Shown here piece after piece: positions 44,922 through 52,452 of a stretch of 64,000 nt of DNA. Within the stretch, counting starts at the first letter, position 1. Every line of letters begins with the position of its first letter. Made by a program: the position numbers and the translations under genes. The notes under the pieces are model-generated. The model was not told the origin of the DNA and ran no database searches. It worked only from the letters and a program-made list of their open reading frames with translations. Location of the stretch: the NCBI RefSeq assembly GCF_000504165.1, contig NZ_AYSE01000005.1:186001-250000 (forward strand), in the 5' to 3' direction. The stretch is from Bacillus sp. FJAT-14578 (GTDB taxonomy: Bacteria > Bacillota > Bacilli > Bacillales > Bacillaceae_H).

Positions 44922-45875
44922 GTGAAGAAATTGAGTATTGTCGTTCCTTGTTACAACGAGCAACAAAACGCAAAGGATTTTTATGTTGAAACGCAAAAAT
45001 ATGTACAGGAACTTCCTATAGCCGTCGAGTATGTTTTTGTTGATGACGGAAGCAAGGACCAAACCCTTGCCATCCTTCGTGATATGGCCGAACAAGATAC
45101 CGATGTACATTACATCTCGTTCAGCCGAAACTTTGGAAAGGAAGCTGCCATTCTGGCAGGCTTCCAATATGCCTCAGGGGATGCGGTCATCTTGATCGAT
45201 GCGGATTTACAGCATCCCCCTTCATTAATCCCAACCATGTGGCGCCATTTTGAAGAAGGATATGATCAAGTCATTGCCAAGCGCAATCGCATCGGGGAAA
45301 AATTTGTTCGTCGTAAACTGACAAATCTTTATTATAAATTGATCAATAGACTTGTCGATGTGACCATTACAGACGGGGTCGGAGATTTTCGTTTATTAAG
45401 TCGCCAAGCGCTGGACGCGTTACTGAAGATGACTGAATACAACCGATTTTCAAAAGGGCTGTTTTCATGGATTGGGTTTCATGAGAAAGTGATTGAATAT
45501 GACAACCAGCTTCGTGTAAACGGAACGAGCAAATGGAGCTTCAGCAGTCTGTTGAACTATGGAATGGACGGGATTCTATCCTTCAACAATAAACCGTTAC
45601 GTATCGCCATTTATGGTGGAATGTTCATCACGTTGTCTGGCTTTATCTATATACTGCTGACTCTCATTAATTATTTCCTGCACGGTATTGATACACCTGG
45701 TTACTTCACCACGATTTCGGCGATTATTGTGCTTGGCGGGATGCAATTATTATTTTTAGGAATCATCGGTGAATATATTGGCCGAATCTATTATGAAACG
45801 AAACGCCGCCCGCAGTATTTAGTTAAAGAGAAAAGTAATAAGGAGCAAACAGATGCCGGAAGAGTTTTTCAGTAA
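44922..45875 (+). CDS. GtrB-like family 2 undecaprenyl-phosphate glycosyltransferase
   Basis: A 317-aa membrane-attached glycosyltransferase. The GT2 fold has VVPCYNEQ at the N terminus, VDDGS, and the metal-binding IDADLQHPP. Two C-terminal transmembrane helices (about 228-250 and 262-287) and the NGTSKWSF.SL segment mark the GtrB/CsbB/YkoT group, which transfers a sugar from its UDP donor to undecaprenyl phosphate on the inner face. UDP-glucose or UDP-GlcNAc is the usual donor; galU in this window could supply the former. RBS AAGGAGG precedes its GTG start (44922). Its end overlaps the GtrII-like gene by 23 bases, so translation of the two is coupled. Confidence 0.92.
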   Translation: MKKLSIVVPCYNEQQNAKDFYVETQKYVQELPIAVEYVFVDDGSKDQTLAILRDMAEQDTDVHYISFSRNFGKEAAILAGFQYASGDAVILIDADLQHPPSLIPTMWRHFEEGYDQVIAKRNRIGEKFVRRKLTNLYYKLINRLVDVTITDGVGDFRLLSRQALDALLKMTEYNRFSKGLFSWIGFHEKVIEYDNQLRVNGTSKWSFSSLLNYGMDGILSFNNKPLRIAIYGGMFITLSGFIYILLTLINYFLHGIDTPGYFTTISAIIVLGGMQLLFLGIIGEYIGRIYYETKRRPQYLVKEKSNKEQTDAGRVFQ

Positions 45876-47388
45876 ATGGAAGATGATGATCAAAAAAGAA
45901 TGGAAAATCGCCTTTTTTAGTGCGGTTATCATTGGCTTCTTAACGCATATGTATGTGTTTACCAATATGCTGCCGAATCATGATGGATTGACAAATATTT
46001 ATAATACGCAGCTGAAGTTTAAATCAGGCCGCTTTTTTTTAGGTCCTTTTAGCGGAATCAGTTCGTTCTTTGATCTGCCCTGGGTGATTGGTTCATTATC
46101 CGTTTTCTACTTAGCGCTCATAACGGTCGTGCTGACCGAAATGTTCGAGTTGCGCAAAACACCTGCTATTGTGTTGACTGCAGGTCTTATCGTAACGTTC
46201 CCAGCTGTAGCTGCCACGTTTTCTTATATGTTTACGGCAGATGGATATATGGCAGGTATTTTGTTAGCGGTATCGGCGATCTTGGTTACGAAAAAGTATA
46301 GGTTCGGCTTTCTCCCTGCTTCACTTATCTTTTACTTGAGCGTCGGAATCTATCAGGCCAATTTGACCGTTGTCCTTGCTGTTGTAACAGTATGGTTTAT
46401 CCGAGAACTCGCTCTCAATCAGACGAAAATGAAACCGCTGCTTTATTCACTCGTACGATATGCGAGTATGACCGCGATAGGGATGGCGTTGTATGCTGTC
46501 ACATTCAAAACCTATCAAAAGCTGTTTGGCGGCGAAATTATAAACTACCAGGGGCTCGACCAAATTGGTATGCGCTCAGGAAGCATGATGGATAAACTTG
46601 TGAAAATTAAAGACACCGCTATGGAATTTTTCTTTAGAGGCTTTGTCTCCGATTTCCCGGTTAATCTATTTGAAGTGTTGAATTTGTTTCTTGTCGCATT
46701 AATTGTATTGGCAATTGGACTTTCAGTCGTCCGAAATAAAGTATATTTATCACCGATTAGAATCGTTTTAATCGTGTTCAGTGTCATTCTTCTCCCAATA
46801 TTTGCGTTCATTCTGTATTTTGTCTCACCTGGCGTCGAATATCATATGTTAATGGTCATGGCGTTAGTGCTTGTTTATCTTTTACCCATTGTCATTTATG
46901 ATCGGCTTGAGCAGTCGACGTCAGCGGTCAAATGGTTTTCCTGGAGTACAGTCGTTGTCCTGTTCTTGATTACGTTTAACTTTGCCATTATTAATAATAT
47001 TGCCTATTTCAATATGACATTAAGATATGAAAAATCGTATGCCTTTATGAACCGCGTTCTTGATCGGATGGAACAAGCGGAAGGGTATGAAAAGGCCTCT
47101 AGGCTGGCTGTGATTGGCAGACCGTCTATGCGAACAGAATTGGCGTCCGAAAAAGTGCCGGAAAATATTCCGCTGATGACGGGTGTCATAGGTGAACACT
47201 TTTTAGGTCAGCCTTACCACTTTGAATATATGCTGGCCAATCAATTCGGTAAAACGCTGACCCGCTTGGATGATGAAGAGCTGCAAACACTCCGGGAAAG
47301 TGATTTAGTCAAACAGATGCCGCTTTGGCCATCCAAAGATTCGATTCGCATAGAAGGAGATACGGTCATTATCAAGTTAAGTGAATAA
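45853..47388 (+). CDS. GtrII-like membrane glycosyltransferase
   Basis: A 511-aa polytopic protein with about ten helices and an extended C-terminal domain. It resembles the GtrII family (glucosyl transferase of serotype-converting phages and similar bacterial proteins): an early HDGLTNIY segment after the first helix, GRFFLGPF, then regular helix pairs. Such proteins move the sugar from undecaprenyl phosphate to a surface polymer outside the membrane. It is the third gene of the gtr operon and starts inside the preceding gene with AAGGAG upstream. The acceptor cannot be read from the sequence. No S-layer glycosylation signature is visible, so wall-polymer decoration is the safer guess. Confidence 0.82.
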   Translation: MPEEFFSKWKMMIKKEWKIAFFSAVIIGFLTHMYVFTNMLPNHDGLTNIYNTQLKFKSGRFFLGPFSGISSFFDLPWVIGSLSVFYLALITVVLTEMFELRKTPAIVLTAGLIVTFPAVAATFSYMFTADGYMAGILLAVSAILVTKKYRFGFLPASLIFYLSVGIYQANLTVVLAVVTVWFIRELALNQTKMKPLLYSLVRYASMTAIGMALYAVTFKTYQKLFGGEIINYQGLDQIGMRSGSMMDKLVKIKDTAMEFFFRGFVSDFPVNLFEVLNLFLVALIVLAIGLSVVRNKVYLSPIRIVLIVFSVILLPIFAFILYFVSPGVEYHMLMVMALVLVYLLPIVIYDRLEQSTSAVKWFSWSTVVVLFLITFNFAIINNIAYFNMTLRYEKSYAFMNRVLDRMEQAEGYEKASRLAVIGRPSMRTELASEKVPENIPLMTGVIGEHFLGQPYHFEYMLANQFGKTLTRLDDEELQTLRESDLVKQMPLWPSKDSIRIEGDTVIIKLSE

Positions 47389-47404
47389 TGTGTTTAATGA
47401 CCGT

Positions 47405-47433
47405 TAGGCCCCCTGAATTCTACAGGGGGCCTA
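47405..47433. terminator. Hairpin between gtr operon and SLH subtilase
   Basis: TAGGCCCCCTG pairs with CAGGGGGCCTA around a 7-base loop. T content after it is modest on the plus strand. It can serve both convergent units. Confidence 0.8.
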
Positions 47434-47453
47434 TTTCACCGTGTAATGGGTTT

Positions 47454-49745
47454 CTATTTGGATTCGACAAACTTCGGGTGGTGACTGGCACGCACGATCA
47501 TCGCACAGAGCTGTGCCCTTGTAACCGGATCGTTTGGCTGGAAGTGGTCTGCTTTGGCGATGATCCCCAAGTCCGCAAGCTGCTGAATTTCTTGATAAGC
47601 ATGATGGGAAGGCGGGATATCTTCAAATGAATGGGAAGATTCAACCGAACCATCCAGCATTAAGGCACGTGCCAGCATTAAGGCCATTTGCGCCCGTGTC
47701 AATGTTTCGTTCGGTCGAAACTGTTGATCGTACCCTTTCACGATTCCTTGTTCGGAAGCGGCCGAAACGGCAAGGAATCCAGGCATATCGATGGGAACGT
47801 CTTGAAAAGGGGCTTTCATCGATATGGGTCCGTCCCACCTGAAGAAACGGCCCAGCATCATGGTCGCATGACGGCGCGATACGGACTCATTCGGCCGAAA
47901 CGTGCCGTCTCTGTACCCATTGATGATGTCCATGCTTGCCGCTTGTCCAATCTCGTCATGGGCCCAAAAAGAAACGGGAATGTCCTGAAAGGATGGTTTT
48001 TCCGCCGTTTCTCCTTGGGTGCGAATCTCTTGCTTGGCCGTGACTGTTTGATTGGCGTCTGTCGTGAAAAGCTTGATCGTTGCCGTTCCCTCGACAAAAG
48101 GGAGAGAGGCATCCATCATCGAATCCGTCACATGCCACGCGGTGTGAAGGCTGTCATCCACAAACAGCCATGCTTGCTGCCCGATCAGGCTCTTGGAAAA
48201 ACCGACTAGATGGGAAGAAGTTTCAAGCAGCGGCTGTCCGTTTTTTAACGTGATCCACTCGATGGCGGCCGGTTGTTCAGCCGCCAGTTTCCGTGCCTCC
48301 TCCAATTGAAGCAATCCATACCCTGTATACCGATCTTCTCCTTGTTCTCCGATATCAAGGGAAGAGCGAATGAGAGCATGCCGCAGGGAGATGGCATCGA
48401 GCTCAGGCTGTTCGGTTTTTAACAGAGCGGCTGCCCCGCTGACATACGGAACGGCAAGAGAAGTGCCGCGCATCGTTTGATAGCCGTTTTCTTTGAAGGT
48501 GCTGATGATATTGGCTCCCGGGGCACTTAAGTCGACTTCCCAGCCGTAATTGGCGACGGGAATGGGGGCATGTTCGGCCGTTGTGCCGGTGACGGTCAGC
48601 ACTCCCGGATAAGAGGCAGGGTACAAGTTGCTCGTGTCGGTCTGGTCGTTGCCGGCTGCCGCTACGATGAGAATGCCGTGGTTGATTGCTTCCATCACGG
48701 CCTTTCGCAGCATCATCGTTTCTCCTTTACCGGCAAGGCTCATGTTAAGGATGTCCGCCCCTTGATCGATGGCGTCATAAATGGCCTGGCTAATGTCAAA
48801 ATCATCGCCGTTTCCCGCTTGGTCCAGCACTTTTAGCGGAATGATATCGACAGGTGCATTTCCGATGATTCCCGTCATACCTTTTCCGTTATTGCCGCAG
48901 CCAGCCAGCACACCCGTCACGAATGTTCCGTGCCCGAAGCGGTCTTCCCCGTACGGAAGCGACTCCGCGTAATCACGCCCGAGGCTTTTCAAGACGTTCC
49001 CGCAAAAATCTTCGTGGGGGGAGATACCCGAATCGATGACCGCGACCCTTGGTGCATTCGTACCATATAATGTTTGGATAGAAGGCTGCTTCTCCCAGGT
49101 CTCTGTTCCTTCAATATGGATATGCATAGTGCGAAATACTTGCTTTTTGGGCAGCGAAACGTCTAATATGAAAAGCGGGCCTTCATTTTGTCCGAGCAGG
49201 TTTCCATGCTCATCGAAAATTTTTATTGTCCAAGGGCCTTCAAAATAATCTAAAGTGACCGATATTCTAGATAACGGTTCATTTTTCGTGTGAATCACCC
49301 AATCTCCGTTAGAGAGCGGCTGCTCATTGTAGGAGAACGTTTGCCCATCTTTTTCATGACCGATGGTCAACCCTTTCAGCAAATTACGGGGTTGTTGTTT
49401 ATACAGCTCGAGAGCGGGCAAAGCCTGAATATCGGCTAATCCCCATTGCTGCAGAAGCAAAGGGTCATCATAAGAGAGAAGAGAGCTCGCTTGTTTCTGT
49501 TTGTTTGGTTCAATATATTGAACGCCGGGAGACGATTTAAGACGGTTCATTTCTTCTGGTGTTGCCGCTATTTTCAACTGATGGTTCTCCTGTTCCAATA
49601 TCGTGACCGAAGACGACTGAACAGTCCGTATGGCTTCATCGTTTTGTAAGTGAAGGATCCATTCTTGCCCATCGGCTTTCGTTACGACAGGCAGAGAAAA
49701 AAATGAGAATAAGAGTATGAACAAAAGGGGATACGCTTTGATCAT
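47454..49745 (-). CDS. Subtilisin-family protease with C-terminal SLH anchors
   Basis: A 763-aa secreted S8 peptidase: signal peptide (about 1-24), short propeptide (about 27-95), DPLLLQQWGL entry strand, then about 120 extra beta-rich residues (about 110-230) before catalytic Asp238 (VIDSG). His272 (GHGTF) and Ser429 (RGTSLAVP) complete the triad. A linker domain (about 490-585) and three SLH repeats (about 590-757; VSRRH, LTRAQ, VTRAQ) follow. The insertion between entry strand and Asp is unusual for subtilases. The last codons and stop region are formed from a dispersed 0A-box/mini-palindrome element, giving the tail ASHHPKFVESK after the SLH. Anchoring in the wall places its activity at the surface. 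It is monocistronic, with a start after AAAGGAG. Confidence 0.92.
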   Translation of the reverse strand: MIKAYPLLFILLFSFFSLPVVTKADGQEWILHLQNDEAIRTVQSSSVTILEQENHQLKIAATPEEMNRLKSSPGVQYIEPNKQKQASSLLSYDDPLLLQQWGLADIQALPALELYKQQPRNLLKGLTIGHEKDGQTFSYNEQPLSNGDWVIHTKNEPLSRISVTLDYFEGPWTIKIFDEHGNLLGQNEGPLFILDVSLPKKQVFRTMHIHIEGTETWEKQPSIQTLYGTNAPRVAVIDSGISPHEDFCGNVLKSLGRDYAESLPYGEDRFGHGTFVTGVLAGCGNNGKGMTGIIGNAPVDIIPLKVLDQAGNGDDFDISQAIYDAIDQGADILNMSLAGKGETMMLRKAVMEAINHGILIVAAAGNDQTDTSNLYPASYPGVLTVTGTTAEHAPIPVANYGWEVDLSAPGANIISTFKENGYQTMRGTSLAVPYVSGAAALLKTEQPELDAISLRHALIRSSLDIGEQGEDRYTGYGLLQLEEARKLAAEQPAAIEWITLKNGQPLLETSSHLVGFSKSLIGQQAWLFVDDSLHTAWHVTDSMMDASLPFVEGTATIKLFTTDANQTVTAKQEIRTQGETAEKPSFQDIPVSFWAHDEIGQAASMDIINGYRDGTFRPNESVSRRHATMMLGRFFRWDGPISMKAPFQDVPIDMPGFLAVSAASEQGIVKGYDQQFRPNETLTRAQMALMLARALMLDGSVESSHSFEDIPPSHHAYQEIQQLADLGIIAKADHFQPNDPVTRAQLCAMIVRASHHPKFVESK
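47463..47492 (+). repeat. 0A-box/mini-palindrome element, copy 4, inside a coding end
   Basis: TTCGACAAACTTCGGGTGG then TGACTGGCACG. On the minus strand it encodes the C-terminal tail of the SLH subtilase. Confidence 0.75.
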
Positions 49746-49880
49746 GATGAGTCTCCTTTAAAGAAGAGTTTCTGAATATCTACTATAATAGTAACTCATG
49801 GAACATACATAAAAAACGCCTATTTTACATGGGTTAACATCTCATCGCAAATGTAAAAATATAGAATTTATAAAAAGACA

Positions 49881-49909
49881 AAAAAAGAGCCTGTTCATCG
49901 AGAACAGGC
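49881..49909 (-). terminator. Orphan minus-strand terminator
   Basis: GCCTGTTC pairs with GAACAGGC across a 5-base loop, followed on the minus strand by CTTTTTTT. No minus-strand gene lies immediately upstream of it. Confidence 0.7.
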
Positions 49910-49917
49910 CAACAAAT

Positions 49918-49971
49918 ATGGTTTACCAACCAAAATCTTATCTCTCTCATTATATGCAAGAGAAAGCATGA
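49918..49971 (+). pseudogene. Remnant of an S-layer gene start
   Basis: The first 25 bases, ATGGTTTACCAACCAAAATC and on, match the opening of the 27.1-kb S-layer gene at 23 positions (MVYQPKSY versus MAYQPKSY). After that the frame diverges and stops at 17 codons. There is no ribosome-binding site. It looks like a leftover of a deleted or recombined S-layer gene. Confidence 0.5.
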
Positions 49972-50099
49972 ATATCATCAAGAATGTTATGCCAAATTAG
50001 TTATTATATGGATGTTATTCAAATATATGTAATATAATTGTGACAAATTTATTAACAAAATGACCGAATAGATAAATGCTGGCAAAAAAATAAATCCAT

Positions 50100-50290
50100 G
50101 GAACCTTTTTTCGCCAAAACGCTATTCAGAAAAAATTTCCTGTTGAAATGGTATCCCTTTTCATATTACAGTAAAGCTACCAACCGAGGTTTTTTTTATA
50201 AAAAAAAGACCTCGCAGCAAGTTATACTTGGATATAGCTTGCTTTTGAAGCTGCTGGCCTTGGCCGGTGGCTTTTTTTATGCTCTTTTAA
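50100..50290 (+). ncRNA. Candidate small RNA with terminal hairpins
   Basis: A possible transcript contains GCTACCAACCGAGGTT (50176-50191), a 12-14 bp AT-rich stem (50187-50214), a GCAAG/CTTGC stem (50217-50242) and a terminator with T7. The first segment is the exact complement of 15111-15126. No promoter was identified, so boundaries are approximate. Confidence 0.35.
50249..50278 (+). terminator. Orphan plus-strand terminator
   Basis: AGCTGCTGGCC pairs, with G-U pairs, to GGCCGGTGGCT and is followed by T7. Confidence 0.75.
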
Positions 50291-50500
50291 ACGCCGTCAA
50301 TGTAAATATATAAAGTGAACGTTCAATCAGCAGGGGTATGACTGTCGCGCAGAGCGGGGGAGATCTTATTTCCAGGTTCTTTTTAGGCGCCTAGATGATT
50401 ACATATATAATGTAATGTCTAAAGCATGCAGAATACTGTAATGGAGACCTTTAACGAAAAAGAAGCACTCTCATTTGTAAATATATGAGGGGGGATAACA

Positions 50501-50730
50501 TGAAGGTTTGTGTTAAATGCGGCGCGCCCATTGAAAAGAAATCGTACTGCCGTGTATGCGGCCATGCCCTTAGTGACGAATGGAATGAAAGGAAAGAGGA
50601 AACAGCCTCTCTGAAATTACAGGCAGAAGGAAAACGGACATTAACGAAAAGGGTTGTTTGGACATCTTTGTTTATCTTTTTAGCGACAGTGCTTGCGGCA
50701 GTTGGATGCACAGCATTTCTATCGAAATAA
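50501..50730 (+). CDS. Zinc-ribbon single-pass membrane peptide (76 aa)
   Basis: The start ATG at 50501 follows GAGGGGGG at good spacing; the upstream in-frame start lacks a site. The product has a four-cysteine zinc ribbon (CVKCGA...YCRVCG), a charged linker (about 25-50) and one hydrophobic helix near the C terminus (TSLFIFLATVLAAVGCTAFL). Zinc ribbon plus membrane helix is the N-terminal layout of TcaA/YvbJ proteins. The TcaA-like gene immediately downstream, on the opposite strand, lacks a zinc ribbon. A split or complementary pair is possible. No enzymatic motif is present. Confidence 0.8.
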
Positions 50731-50774
50731 TAGCGGAAGTTGAGGGAGGAACATGGAAGGAGATTTTAGTTATC

Positions 50775-50827
50775 GAACAAAAGACCATCATACGCTTGTC
50801 AGAAAGCGATAAGATGGTCTTTTGTTC
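50775..50827. terminator. Bidirectional terminator between zinc-ribbon and TcaA-like genes
   Basis: GAACAAAAGACCATC and its complement enclose a smaller CGCTT/AGCG hairpin. T-rich arms appear on both strands. Confidence 0.88.
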
Positions 50828-52217
50828 ATTCGATGTTTTCGCTTTGCAGCTGTTTGCTTTCCAGCAAGTCTTTTACTTTCGGACCGTCTTCGGTCAAGGT
50901 GACGGCATAGCGGCTGTTGAAGCTTTTGCGTCTAGCCGAGCCGTCCCGATAATAAATGTCGAATTGTTCATATGTCTCAATCACGTAGCTGTCATCGGAA
51001 AGGCGTTTCATATCCTTGATGTCAAACGCTTTTAATTCTTCCGTAATGCCTTTTTTCTTTAAGTATTTGACGTATTCCTTTGCTTGTTTTTCATATTTGC
51101 TTCCTTTGATGAATGAATCCTCGACCAGCGAGAAGTCACGTTGATTAATGGCGTCCATGGAGGTGGACACATAGTGCTGCAAAAAGTCACCGACATCGTC
51201 ATCTTCCGCCTGTTCTTCCTCTTCCAAGCGGGATGTTTCATCTTCCGCGATCGGCAAGTAGAGGTCTGTCTCTTCTTCCACTTTTATCTTTTTGCTTCGT
51301 TTTACGCCGTCTTCAAATTCTTTCTCCGCGTGGACGACGACAGATCCATCCGTGCTGACAGGGCCGAATCCGTTCGTAATATCTCCCATCTCGAGGCCGG
51401 TATCTTTTCCGTTGACAAATAAATGGGCGCTTTTGTAATTGGAGGACGGATAAATATATTCACCCTCCAGCTCCAAATAGACTTGTGCCTTATTATGAAT
51501 GGATTTTGTCACATCGACTTTTTGCTTCACCTCAAGAGTGCCATCTGCTTTAGTCGGGACCGCTTTGAAGGTGTAAATGCCCGGAAACAGCGATTGTGTG
51601 ATCACGGTATCATCTGCCGATTTGGTCGTGCCGATTTTTTTGTTTCCCAAATAAAGATTCACATTTTCATAGTTTGTCGATAAATAGGCTTTGTACGTTT
51701 CGATTTTTAACGTGTAGCCGTCAAAGAACAACCAGCTTCGGCCGTCTTGCTGCAATGAAATAAACGGTTTAACGGCTTGGTTTACATAGGACGGACCATC
51801 TGCATAAGAATCACGCAGGCTTTTCAATGTTTTTTCATATACGGCTTGATCACGGGTTAAATAAGAGACGAACGCTTTGGCATCTTCTTCCGTGGCTTTC
51901 AGCTCATCTTGGCCGTCGTTCATGACATCCGCGATGTACCCGTAATCTTTATCTTGAACAGCCTCTTCAAGCTTTTGTACGAGGCGCTCCGGTTTTGACA
52001 GCTGCGAGCCGGCTATATAAATAATAAGCAGAATGAGGGCAATTAGGGCCGCAATCGAATACAACGGCGGTTTTTGTACGGGCTTTTTTTGCTTGATCCG
52101 CTTTTTTTCCAGGCGGGAAGAGGGTGCATCGTTTGTATTGTGTGACCTGGATGTTTCCGCAAACAAATAAGAACTCCGCGTTTTCGGTAAACGTCTATCT
52201 TCTACATGGTATTGCAT
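50826..52217 (-). CDS. tcaA: TcaA/YvbJ-like membrane protein with extracytoplasmic repeats
   Basis: A 463-aa protein. A basic cytoplasmic N terminus (about 1-55) precedes one membrane helix (about 57-77, SIAALIALILLIIYIAG), then a long external part with an NTF2-like or helical start (PERLVQKLEEAVQDKDY), two beta domains (LYLGNKKIG.., LFVNGKDTG..) and a C-terminal NTF2-like segment. This is the order of TcaA/YvbJ proteins, whose S. aureus member affects teicoplanin susceptibility and wall-teichoic-acid retention. The usual N-terminal zinc ribbon is missing here. The start at MQYHVED is preferred because AAAGGAAAG precedes it; a TTG start ten codons upstream lacks a site. Role in this organism unknown; wall stress or polymer attachment is plausible. 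Confidence 0.78.
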   Translation of the reverse strand: MQYHVEDRRLPKTRSSYLFAETSRSHNTNDAPSSRLEKKRIKQKKPVQKPPLYSIAALIALILLIIYIAGSQLSKPERLVQKLEEAVQDKDYGYIADVMNDGQDELKATEEDAKAFVSYLTRDQAVYEKTLKSLRDSYADGPSYVNQAVKPFISLQQDGRSWLFFDGYTLKIETYKAYLSTNYENVNLYLGNKKIGTTKSADDTVITQSLFPGIYTFKAVPTKADGTLEVKQKVDVTKSIHNKAQVYLELEGEYIYPSSNYKSAHLFVNGKDTGLEMGDITNGFGPVSTDGSVVVHAEKEFEDGVKRSKKIKVEEETDLYLPIAEDETSRLEEEEQAEDDDVGDFLQHYVSTSMDAINQRDFSLVEDSFIKGSKYEKQAKEYVKYLKKKGITEELKAFDIKDMKRLSDDSYVIETYEQFDIYYRDGSARRKSFNSRYAVTLTEDGPKVKDLLESKQLQSENIE

Positions 52218-52452
52218 AGTCTCTTTCCTTTCTTTTTCCCGCTCCAACGGGCAGTATAGCCCCCGGTGATTCAGGGTCTACTTTTACTGTATCAAACATT
52301 AATCTAGCAAATTGGTCTATCGTTGTAAATGGAGAACCTCATACTCTCAAAAATTCCCTATTTCGTATATTTCGCTTTCCGAAAAACTATGATATGATTT
52401 TGGTGTGAAAATACATAATTTTCAAATAATAGAAAAGAGAGGGAATAAGGGG

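Larger units (their letters stand above)
49746..50500. other. 755-base intergenic region with hairpins and a gene remnant
   Basis: It holds, left to right: the protease promoter region, a minus-strand terminator (49881-49909), a remnant of an S-layer gene start (49918), an AT stem (50187-50214) and a plus-strand terminator (50249-50278). Apart from the remnant no gene is credible; a 71-codon frame at 50098 has no ribosome-binding site and runs through the hairpins. The terminators without genes suggest unannotated small RNAs. Confidence 0.5.

Noticed and set aside
50098..50313. 71-codon frame before the zinc-ribbon gene
   Set aside because: No ribosome-binding site, runs through two hairpins and a terminator, and composition is atypical.
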